This document shows, piece by piece, positions 26,494 through 37,074 of a DNA stretch of 64,000 bases. How positions within the stretch are numbered: the stretch's first letter is position 1; each line of letters opens with the position of its first letter. Source of the DNA: Hippophae tibetana. Its lineage: Eukaryota; Streptophyta; Magnoliopsida; Rosales; Elaeagnaceae. The DNA is taken from positions 35,307,843-35,371,842 of the forward strand of contig CM072810.1 of NCBI GenBank assembly GCA_037013495.1, given 5' to 3'. The notes beneath the pieces are model-generated. The model made no database searches and was not told where the DNA came from. It worked only from the letters and a program-made list of their open reading frames with translations. Position numbers and translations under genes: made by a program.

Positions 26494-28845
26494 GAAAAAG
26501 GTAATCCGAGCTCTAAAATGATTGTTTCAATGAATTTACAGTTGTATTTCTTTCAAGCGACTTCAAACATTTTGGAGACCACTCATATAGGCATTTGAGC
26601 CAAAAACTAAATCTAGAACTATGCAGCTGAACATAAATTTTGAACTCTATATCATGCAAGAGGATGAAACTTTGAACAAATTCTATGCAGGTTTTTCAAT
26701 CAATTTCAACTACCCGTACAATTTGGATGGACCTATTTGGAAAAAATGTAGATTGAGAAAATTGTTGTTATGCTACATTATCATTTTCAAGAAAAAGATA
26801 CCTTGCTTAAATCCATATAGAAGGCCTGTGAACTTACTGTTAAATGAATCAGTTGGGAAATTATTCGAACTGCATTATTTGTTCCCAAGATGATAACAAT
26901 CCACTTTCGTGGACGGAAAGAGCTTGACTTTATAGACATCAAGTATAGTGGTACGAGCGAAGCAATATTGACACAATTGTTAGAAATGATGAATCTAATA
27001 CCAATGAAGATAAAATATCTATACTTTCCCATAGCTTTACTAAATTTCTTAGAAAGAATAAACCCGTTTTTAGGGATTTAAGAAAAAGGTAATCCGAGCT
27101 CTAAAATGATTGTTTCAATGAATTTATAGTTGTATTTCTTTCAAGCGACTTCAAACATTTTGGAGACCACTCATATAGGCATTTGAGCCAAAAACTAAAT
27201 CTAGAACTATGCAGCTGAACATAAATTTTGAACTCTATATCATGCAAGAGGATGAAACTTTGAACATATTCTATGCAGGTTTTTCAATCAATTTCAACTA
27301 CCCGTACAATTTGGATGGACCTATTTGGAAAAAACGTAGATTGAGAAAATTGTTGTTATCCAACATTATCATTTTCAAGAAAAAGATACCTTGCTTAAAT
27401 CCATATAGAAGGCCTGTGAACTTACTGTTAAATGAATCAGTTGGGAAATTATTCGAACTGCATTATTTGTTCCCAAGATGATAGCAATCCACTTTCGAGG
27501 ACGGAAAGAGCTTGACTTTATATACATCAAGTATAGTGGTACGAGCGAAGCAATATTGACACAATTGTTAGAAATGATGAATCTAGTACCAATGAAGATA
27601 AAATATCTATACTTTCCCATAGCTTTACTAAATTTCTTAGAAAGAATAAACCCGTTTTTAGGGATTTAAAAAAAAGGTAATCTGAGCTCTAAAATGATTA
27701 TTTCAATGAATTTATAGTTGTATTTCTTCCAAGTGACTTCAAACATTGTGGAGACCACTCATATAGGCATTTGAGCAAAAAACTAAACCTAGAACTATGC
27801 AGCTGAGCAGAAATTTTGAACTCTATATCATGCAAGAGGATGAAACTTTGAACAACTTCTACGCAGGTTTTTCAATCATTATCAACTACTCGTACAATTT
27901 GGATGGACCTATTTGGAAAAAACGTAGATTGAGAAAATTGTTGTTATCCTACATTATCATTTTCAAGAAAAAGATACCTTGCTTAAATCCATATAGAAGG
28001 CCTGTGAACTTATTGTTAAATGAATCAGTTATGAAATTATTCGAACTGCATTATTTGTTACCAAGATGATAGCAATCCACTTTCGTGCACAGAAAGAGCT
28101 TGACTTTATAGACATCAAGTATAGTGGTACGAGCGAAGCTATATTGACAAAATTGTTAGAATTGATGAATCTAATACCAATGAAGAGAAAATATCTATAC
28201 TTTCCCATAGATTTACTAAATTTCGTAGAAAGAATAAACCCGTTTTTAGGGATTTAAGAAAAAGGTAATCCGAGCTCTAAAATGATTGTTTCAATGAATT
28301 TATAGTTGTATTTCTTTCAAGCGACTTCAAACATTTTGGAGACCACTCATATAGGCATTTGAGCCAAAAACTAAATCTAGAACTATGCAGCTGAACATAA
28401 ATTTTGAACTCTATATCATGCAAGAGGATGAAACTTTGAACAAATTCTATGCAGGTTTTTCAATCAATTTCAACTACCCGTACAATTTGGATGGACCTAT
28501 TTGGAAAAAACGTAGATTGAGAAAATTGTTGTTATCCTACATTATCATTTTCAAGAAAAAGATACCTTGCTTAAATCCATATAGAAGGCCTGTGAACTTA
28601 CTGTTAAATGAATCAGTTGGGAAATTATTCGAACTGCATTATTTGTTACCAAGATGATAGCAATCCACTTTCGTGGACGGAAAGAGCTTGACTTTATAGA
28701 CATCAAGTATAGTGGTACGAGCGAAGCAATATTGACACAATTGTTAGAAATGATGAATCTAATACCAATGAAGATAAAATATCTATACTTTCCCATAGCT
28801 TTACTAAATTTCTTAGAAAGAATAAACCCGTTTTTAGGGATTTAA

Positions 28846-29433
28846 GAAAAAGGTAATCCGAGCTCTAAAATGATTGTTTCAATGAATTTATAGTTGTATT
28901 TCTTTCAAGCGACTTCAAACATTTTGGAGACCACTCATATAGGCATTTGAGCCAAAAACTAAATCTAGAACTATGCAGCTGAACATAAATTTTGAACTCT
29001 ATATCATGCAAGAGGATGAAACTTTGAACAAATTCTATGCAGGTTTTTCAATCAATTTCAACTACCCGTACAATTTGGATGGACCTATTTGGAAAAAACG
29101 TAGATTGAGAAAATTGTTGTTATCCTACATTATCATTTTCAAGAAAAAGATACCTTGCTTAAATCCATATAGAAGGCCTGTGAACTTACTGTTAAATGAA
29201 TCAGTTGGGAAATTATTCGAACTGCATTATTTGTTCCCAAGATGATAGCAATCCACTTTCGTGGACGGAAAGAGCTTGACTTTATAGACATCAAGTATAG
29301 TGGTACGAGCGAAGCAATATTGACACAATTGTTAGAAATGATGAATCTAATACCAATGAAGATAAAATATCTATACTTTCCCATAGCTTTACTAAATTTC
29401 TTAGAAAGAATAAACCCGTTTTTAGGGATTTAA
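28846..29433 (+). repeat. Representative satellite monomer (M50), anatomy of the unit
   Basis: This 588-bp monomer lies in the most uniform block and is a good reference copy. It opens with an A-rich start and GAGCTC (28860-28865). It continues with TCTAGA (28964-28969) and the palindrome CAGCTG (28976-28981), then a six-A run at 29093-29098 that is the main length hotspot. AGGCCT follows at 29174-29179, then a GC-richer patch around 29255-29275 with CTTTC and GAAAG arms around a variable centre, and finally the terminal TTTTTAGGGAT and TAA at 29433. The GC-richer patch is the most variable part between subtypes (CGTGGACGG, CGCGGATGG, CGCGGATGA, AGTGGACGG). I see no internal sub-repeat, so the monomer does not look like an amplified shorter unit. 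GAGCTC and TCTAGA recur in most copies, so cutting there would give a ladder of about 588 bp. Confidence 0.93.
28973..29433 (+). other. Pair of short overlapping open frames inside the monomer, probably not coding
   Basis: In the best-kept copies the plus strand holds a 90-residue frame (28973-29245) and a 63-residue frame (29242-29433) that meet at an ATGA overlap. The minus strand holds an 81-residue frame (29139-29384) across the same bases. The 90-residue frame begins MQLNINFELYIMQEDETL and is rich in basic, aromatic and aliphatic residues. The 63-residue frame contains TSEAILTQLLEMMN. I recognise no protein family in either. Against coding: most differences between monomers change the amino acid (R/W in GRKE, L/M, R/I, D/A, L/V), frames are opened or closed by A-run length, and no upstream or splice context is visible. 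They are shown as a landmark, not as a gene. Confidence 0.3.
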
Positions 29434-32373
29434 GAAAAAGGTAATCCGAGCTCTAAAATGATTGTTTCAATGAATTTATAGTTGTATTTCTTTCAAGCGA
29501 CTTCAAACATTTTGGAGACCACTCATATAGGCATTTGAGCCAAAAACTAAATCTAGAACTATGCAGCTGAACATAAATTTTGAACTCTATATCATGCAAG
29601 AGGATGAAACTTTGAACAAATTCTATGCAGGTTTTTCAATCAATTTCAACTACCCGTACAATTTGGATGGACCTATTTGGAAAAAACGTAGATTGAGAAA
29701 ATTGTTGTTATCCTACATTATCATTTTCAAGAAAAAGATACCTTGCTTAAATCCATATAGAAGGCCTGTGAACTTACTGTTAAATGAATCAGTTGGGAAA
29801 TTATTCGAACTGCATTATTTGTTCCCAAGATGATAGCAATCCACTTTCGAGGACGGAAAGAGCTTGACTTTATATACATCAAGTATAGTGGTACGAGCGA
29901 AGCAATATTGACACAATTGTTAGAAATGATGAATCTAATACCAATGAAGATAAAATATCTATACTTTCCCATAGCTTTACTAAATTTCTTAGAAAGAATA
30001 AACCCGTTTTTAGAGATTTAAAAAAAAGGTAATCTGAGCTCTAAAATGATTATTTCAATGAATTTATAGTTGTATTTCTTCCAAGTGACTTCAAACATTG
30101 TGGAGACCACTCATATAGGCATTTGAGCAAAAAACTAAACCTAGAACTATGCAGCTGAGCAGAAATTTTGAACTCTATATCATGCAAGAGGATGAAACTT
30201 TGAACAACTTCTACGCAGGTTTTTCAATCATTATCAACTACTCGTACAATTTGGATGGACCTATTTGGAAAAAACGTAGATTGAGAAAATTGTTGTTATC
30301 CTACATTATCATTTTCAAGAAAAAGATACCTTGCTTAAATCCATATAGAAGGCCTGTGAACTTATTGTTAAATGAATCAGTTATGAAATTATTCGAACTG
30401 CATTATTTGTTACCAAGATGATAGCAATCCACTTTCGTGCACAGAAAGAGCTTGACTTTATAGACATCAAGTATAGTGGTACGAGCGAAGCTATATTGAC
30501 AAAATTGTTAGAATTGATGAATCTAATAACAATGAAGAGAAAATATCTATAGTTTCCCATAGATTTACTAAATTTCGTAGAAAGAATAAACCCGTTTTTA
30601 GGGATTTAAGAAAAAGGTAATCCGAGCTCTAAAATGATTGTTTCAATGAATTTATAGTTGTATTTCTTTCAAGCGACTTCAAACATTTTGGAGACCACTC
30701 ATATAGGCATTTGAGCCAAAAACTAAATCTAGAACTATGCAGCTGAACATAAATTTTGAACTCTATATCATGCAAGAGGATGAAACTTTGAACAAATTCT
30801 ATGCAGGTTTTTCAATCAATTTCAACTACCCGTACAATTTGGATGGACCTATTTGGAAAAAACGTAGATTGAGAAAATTGTTGTTATCCTACATTATCAT
30901 TTTCAAGAAAAAGATACCTTGCTTAAATCCATATAGAAGGCCTCTGAACTTACTGTTAAATGAATCAGTTGGGAAATTATTCGAACTGCATTATTTGTTA
31001 CCAAGATGATAGCAATCCACTTTCGTGGACGGAAAGAGCTTGACTTTATAGACATCAAGTATAGTGGTACGAGCGAAGCAATATTGACACAATTGTTAGA
31101 AATGATGAATCTAATACCAATGAAGATAAAATATCTATACTTTCCCATAGCTTTACTAAATTTCTTAGAAAGAATAAACCCGTTTTTAGGGATTTAAGAA
31201 AAAGGTAATCCGAGCTCTAAAATGATTGTTTCAATGAATTTATAGTTGTATTTCTTTCAAGCGACTTCAAACATTTTGGAGACCACTCATATAGGCATTT
31301 GAGCCAAAAACTAAATCTAGAACTATGCAGCTGAACATAAATTTTGAACTCTATATCATGCAAGAGGATGAAACTTTGAACAAATTCTATGCAGGTTTTT
31401 CAATCAATTTCAACTACCCGTACAATTTGGATGGACCTATTTGGAAAAAACGTAGATTGAGAAAATTGTTGTTATCCTACATTATCATTTTCAAGAAAAA
31501 GATACCTTGCTTAAATCCATATAGAAGGCCTGTGAACTTACTGTTAAATGAATCAGTTGGGAAATTATTCGAACTGCATTATTTGTTCCCAAGATGATAG
31601 CAATCCACTTTCGTGGACGGAAAGAGCTTGACTTTATAGACATCAAGTATAGTGGTACGAGCGAAGCAATATTGACACAATTGTTAGAAATGATGAATCT
31701 AATACCAATGAAGATAAAATATCTATACTTTCCCATAGCTTTACTAAATTTCTTAGAAAGAATAAACCCGTTTTTAGGGATTTAAGAAAAAGGTAATCCG
31801 AGCTCTAAAATGATTGTTTCAATGAATTTATAGTTGTATTTCTTTCAAGCGACTTCAAACATTTTGGAGACCACTCATATAGGCATTTGAGCCAAAAACT
31901 AAATCTAGAACTATGCAGCTGAACATAAATTTTGAACTCTATATCATGCAAGAGGATGAAACTTTGAACAAATTCTATGCAGGTTTTTCAATCAATTTCA
32001 ACTACCCGTACAATTTGGATGGACCTATTTGGAAAAAACGTAGATTGAGAAAATTGTTGTTATCCTACATTATCATTTTCAAGAAAAAGATACCTTGCTT
32101 AAATCCATATAGAAGGCCTGTGAACTTACTGTTAAATGAATCAGTTGGGAAATTATTCGAACTGCATTATTTGTTCCCAAGATGATAGCAATCCACTTTC
32201 GAGGACGGAAAGAGCTTGACTTTATATACATCAAGTATAGTGGTACGAGCGAAGCAATATTGACACAATTGTTAGAAATGATGAATCTAATACCAATGAA
32301 GATAAAATATCTATACTTTCCCATAGCTTTACTAAATTTCTTAGAAAGAATAAACCCGTTTTTAGGGATTTTA

Positions 32374-34724
32374 AAAAAAGGTAATCTGAGCTCTAAAATG
32401 ATTATTTCAATGAATTTATAGTTGTATTTCTTCCAAGAGACTTCAAACATTGTGGAGACCACTCATATAGGCATTTGAGCAAAAAACTAAACCTAGAACT
32501 ATGCAGCTGAGCAGAAATTTTGAACTCTATATCATGCAAGAGGATGAAACTTTGAACAACTTCTACGCAGGTTTTTCAATCATTATCAACTACTCGTACA
32601 ATTTGGATGGACCTATTTGGAAAAAACGTAGATTGAGAAAATTGTTGTTATCCTACATTATCATTTTCAAGAAAAAGATACCTTGCTTAAATCCATATAG
32701 AAGGCCTGTGAACTTACTGTTAAATGAATCAGTTGGAAATTATTCGAACTGCATTATTTGTTACCAAGATGATAGCAATCCACTTTCGTGGACAGAAAGA
32801 GCTTGACTTTATAGACATCAAGTATAGTGGTACGAGCGAAGCTATATTGACAAAATTGTTAGAATTGATGAATCTAATACCAATGAAGAGAAAATATCTA
32901 TACTTTCCCATAGATTTACTAAATTTCGTAGAAAGAATAAACCCGTTTTTAGGGATTTAAGAAAAAGGTAATTCGAGCTCTAAAATGATTGTTTCAATGA
33001 ATTTATAGTTGTATTTCTTTCAAGCGACTTCAAACATTTTGGAGACCACTCATATAGGCATTTGAGAAAAAAACTAAATCTAGAACTATGCAGCTGAACA
33101 TACATTTTGAACTCTATATCTTGAAAGAGGATGAAACTTTGAACAAATTCTACGCAGGTTTTTCAATCATTATCAACTACTCGTACAATTTGGATGGACC
33201 TATTTGGAAAAAAAAGTAGATTGAGAAAATTGTTGTTAGCCTACATTATCATTTTCAAGAAAAAGATACCTTGCTTAAATCCATATAGAAGGGCTGTGAA
33301 CTTGCTGTTAAATGAATCAGTTCGGAAATTATTCGAACTGCATTATTTGTTGCTAAGATGATAGCAATCCACTTTCGCGGATGGAAAAAGCTTGACTTTA
33401 TAGACATCAAGTATAGTGGTACGAGCGAAGCTATTTTGACACAATTGTTAGATATGATGAATCTAATACCAATGAAGAGAAAATATCTATACTTTCCCAT
33501 AGATTTACTAAATTTCGTAGAAAGAATAAACCCGTTTTTAGAGATTTATGAAAAAGATAATCCGAGCTCTAAAATGATTATTTCATTGAATTTGTAGTTG
33601 TATTTCTTCCAAGCGACTTCAAACATTTTGGATACCACTCATATAGGCATTTGAGCAAAAAACTAAATGTAGAACTATGCAGCTGAACATAAATTTTGAA
33701 CTCTATATCTTGCAAGAGGATGAAACTTTGAACAAATTCTATGCAGGTTTTTCAATCATTATGAGCTACTCGTACAATTTGGATGGACCTATTTGTTAAA
33801 AAACTAGATTGAGAAAATGGTTGTTAGAATACATTATCATTTCCAACAAAAAGATACCTGGCTTAAATCCATATAGAAGGCCTGTGAACTTACTGTTAAA
33901 TGAATCAGTTGGGAAATTATTCGAACTGCATTATTTGTTGCCAAGATGATAGCAATCCACTTTCGCGGATGGAAAGAGCTTGACTTTATAGACATCAAGT
34001 ATAGTGGTACGAGCGAAGCAATTTTGACACAATTGTTAGAATTGATGAATCTAATACCAATGAAGAGAAAATATCTATACTTTCCCATAGATTTACTAAA
34101 TTTCTTAGAAAGAATAAACCCGTTTTTAGGGATTTAAAAAAAAGGTAATCCGATCTCTAAAATGATTATTTAAATGAATTTATAGTTGTATTTCTTCCAA
34201 GAAACTTCAAACATTTTGGAGACCACTCATATAGGCATTTGAGCAAAAAATAAATCTAGAACTATGTAGCTGAACATAAATTTTGAACTCTATATAATGC
34301 AAGAGGATGAAACTTTGAACAAATTCTATGCAGGTTTTTCAATCAATTTCAACTACCCGTACAATATGGATGGACCTATTTGGAAAAAACGTAGATTGAG
34401 AAAATTGTTGTTAGCCTACATTATCATTTTCAAGAAAAAGATACCTTGCTTAAATCCATATAGAAGGCGTGTGAACTTACTGTTAAATGAATCAGTTGGG
34501 AAATTATTCGAACTGCATTATTTGTTACCAAGATGATAGCAATCCACTTTCGTGGACGGAAAGAGCTTGACTTTATAGACATCAAGTATAGTGGTACGAG
34601 CGAAGCTATATTGACACAATTGTTAGATATGATGAATCTAATACCAATGAAGATAAAATATCTATACTTTCCCATAGCTTTACTAAATTTCTTAGAAAGA
34701 ATAAACCCGTTTTTAGGGATTTAA
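32374..34724 (+). repeat. 2350-bp 4-monomer HOR, first copy (M56-M59)
   Basis: Monomers end at 32960, 33549, 34137 and 34724. M56 continues the p type of the block before it but has the one-base loss giving CAGTTGGAAATTA. M57 has TTGAAAGAGG, AGAAGGGCTGTG and GAGATTTATG at its end. M58 has ATTATGAGCTAC, AAAAACTAG, TTAGAATACATT and ATACCTGGC. M59 has TATATAATGC, AATATGGATGG and AGAAGGCGTG. All of these reappear 2350 bp to the right. M56 is therefore the hinge between the 2352-bp and the 2350-bp HORs. Confidence 0.88.
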
Positions 34725-37074
34725 AAAAAGGTAATCCGATCTCTAAAATGATTATTTCAATGAATTTATAGTTGTATTTCTTCCAAGAGACTTCAAACTT
34801 TTTGGAGACCACTCATATAGGCATTTGAGCAAAAAACTAAACCTAGAACTATGCAGCTGAGCAGAAATTTTGAACTCTATATCATGCAAGAGGATGAAAC
34901 TTTGAACAACTTCTACGCAGGTTTTTCAATCATTATCAACTACTCGTACAATTTGGATGGACCTATTTGGAAAAAACGTAGATTGAGAAAATTGTTGTTA
35001 TCCTACATTATCATTTTCAAGAAAAAGATACCTTGCTTAAATCCATATAGAAGGCCTGTGAACTTACTGTTAAATGAATCAGTTGGAAATTATTCGAACT
35101 GCATTATTTGTTACCAAGATGATAGCAATCCACTTTCGTGGACAGAAAGAGCTTGACTTTATAGACATCAAGTATAGTGGTACGAGCGAAGCTATATTGA
35201 CAAAATTGTTAGAATTGATGAATCTAATACCAATGAAGAGAAAATATCTATACTTTCCCATAGATTTACTAAATTTCGTAGAAAGAATAAACCCGTTTTT
35301 AGGGATTTAAGAAAAAGGTAATTCGAGCTCTAAAATGATTGTTTCAATGAATTTATAGTTGTATTTCTTTCAAGCGACTTCAAACATTTTGGAGACCACT
35401 CATATAGGCATTTGAGAAAAAAACTAAATCTAGAACTATGCAGCTGAACATACATTTTGAACTCTATATCTTGAAAGAGGATGAAACTTTGAACAAATTC
35501 TACGCAGGTTTTTCAATCATTATCAACTACTCGTACAATTTGGATGGACCTATTTGGAAAAAAAAGTAGATTGAGAAAATTGTTGTTAGCCTACATTATC
35601 ATTTTCAAGAAAAAGATACCTTGCTTAAATCCATATAGAAGGGCTGTGAACTTGCTGTTAAATGAATCAGTTCGGAAATTATTCGAACTGCATTATTTGT
35701 TGCTAAGATGATAGCAATCCACTTTCGCGGATGGAAAAAGCTTGACTTTATAGACATCAAGTATAGTGGTACGAGCGAAGCTATTTTGACACAATTGTTA
35801 GATATGATGAATCTAATACCAATGAAGAGAAAATATCTATACTTTCCCATAGATTTACTAAATTTCGTAGAAAGAATAAACCCGTTTTTAGAGATTTATG
35901 AAAAAGATAATCCGAGCTCTAAAATGATTATTTCATTGAATTTGTAGTTGTATTTCTTCCAAGCGACTTCAAACATTTTGGATACCACTCATATAGGCAT
36001 TTGAGCAAAAAACTAAATGTAGAACTATGTAGCTGAACATAAATTTTGAACTCTATATCTTGCAAGAGGATGAAACTTTGAACAAATTCTATGCAGGTTT
36101 TTCAATCATTATGAGCTACTCGTACAATTTGGATGGACCTATTTGTTAAAAAACTAGATTGAGAAAATGGTTGTTAGAATACATTATCATTTCCAACAAA
36201 AAGATACCTGGCTTAAATCCATATAGAAGGCCTGTGAACTTACTGTTAAATGAATCAGTTGGGAAATTATTCGAACTGCATTATTTGTTGCCAAGATGAT
36301 AGCAATCCACTTTCGCGGATGGAAAGAGCTTGACTTTATAGACATCAAGTATAGTGGTACGAGCGAAGCAATTTTGACACAATTCTTAGAATTGATGAAT
36401 CTAATACCAATGAAGAGAAAATATCTATACTTTCCCATAGATTTACTAAATTTCTTAGAAAGAATAAACCCGTTTTTAGGGATTTAAAAAAAAGGTAATC
36501 CGATCTCTAAAATGATTATTTAAATGAATTTATAGTTGTATTTCTTCCAAGAAACTTCAAACATTTTGGAGACCACTCATATAGGCATTTGAGCAAAAAA
36601 TAAATCTAGAACTATGTAGTAGAACATAAATTTTGAACTCTATATAATGCAAGAGGATGAAACTTTGAACAAATTCTATGCAGGTTTTTCAATCAATTTC
36701 AACTACCCGTACAATATGGATGGACCTATTTGGAAAAAACGTAGATTGAGAAAATTGTTGTTAGCCTACATTATCATTTTCAAGAAAAAGATACCTTGCT
36801 TAAATCCATATAGAAGGCGTGTGAACTTACTGTTAAATGAATCAGTTGGGAAATTATTCGAACTGCATTATTTGTTACCAAGATGATAGCAATCCACTTT
36901 CGTGGACGGAAAGAGCTTGACTTTATAGACATCAAGTATAGTGGTACGAGCGAAGCTATATTGACACAATTGTTAGATATGATGAATCTAATACCAATGA
37001 AGATAAAATATCTATACTTTCCCATAGCTTTACTAAATTTCTTAGAAAGAATAAACCCGTTTTTAGGGATTTAA
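34725..37074 (+). repeat. 2350-bp 4-monomer HOR, second copy (M60-M63)
   Basis: Monomers end at 35310, 35899, 36487 and 37074, each exactly 2350 bp after its partner. Reading the two copies line by line I found only a handful of substitutions, such as GTAGCTG to GTAGTAG near 36620 and AATTGTTAG to AATTCTTAG near 36384. The first part of M60 differs from M56 (GTAATCCGATC and ACTTTTTGG against GTAATCTGAGC and ACATTGTGG), so the duplicated segment begins inside the monomer, near CTAAACCTAG. Such near-identity means a recent tandem duplication. An assembly duplication is the main alternative. Confidence 0.88.

Larger units (their letters stand above)
26494..32373 (+). repeat. Highly uniform 4-monomer HOR, exact 2352-bp period (M46-M55)
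   Basis: Every monomer here is exactly 588 bp, ending at 27081, 27669, 28257, 28845, 29433, 30021, 30609, 31197, 31785 and 32373. The cycle is r, s, p, q. Type r has TTCCCAAGATG with CGTGGACGG. Type s has CGAGGACGG and TTTATATACATC. Type p has CTGAGCAGAAA, GAACAACTTC, TTATGAAATTA and CGTGCACAG. Type q has TTACCAAGATG with AAGATAAAATA. Corresponding bases recur at +2352 and +4704 with very few changes (for example AATAACAATG and CTATAGTTTC in M52). No length change is seen over two and a half units. The block also carries TGATTGTTTC and TTTCTTTCAAG in most copies. It looks like the most recently homogenised part of the window. Confidence 0.9.

Noticed and set aside
29215-29226. RNA polymerase III B box (TTCGAACT), suggesting a tRNA- or SINE-derived monomer
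   Set aside because: The TTCGAAC core is present, but the leading GG is missing, no A box is seen at a suitable distance upstream, and no T-run terminator or tRNA-like fold is apparent.
29255-29275. CENP-B box
   Set aside because: TTTCGTGGACGGAAAGA shares only the TTCG start with the box pattern NTTCGNNNNANNCGGGN. The fixed A and the CGGG part do not match, and I found no better site elsewhere in the monomer.
28846-29433. Internal sub-repeats inside the monomer
   Set aside because: I looked for similarity between thirds and halves of the monomer and saw only short AT-rich resemblances expected by chance.
32079-32462. Longest open frame, 127 residues on the minus strand
   Set aside because: It is the usual 81-residue minus-strand frame extended through a monomer junction where variants happen to remove the normal stop. 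It covers two monomers of satellite DNA, has no recognisable domain, and is not kept in neighbouring copies.
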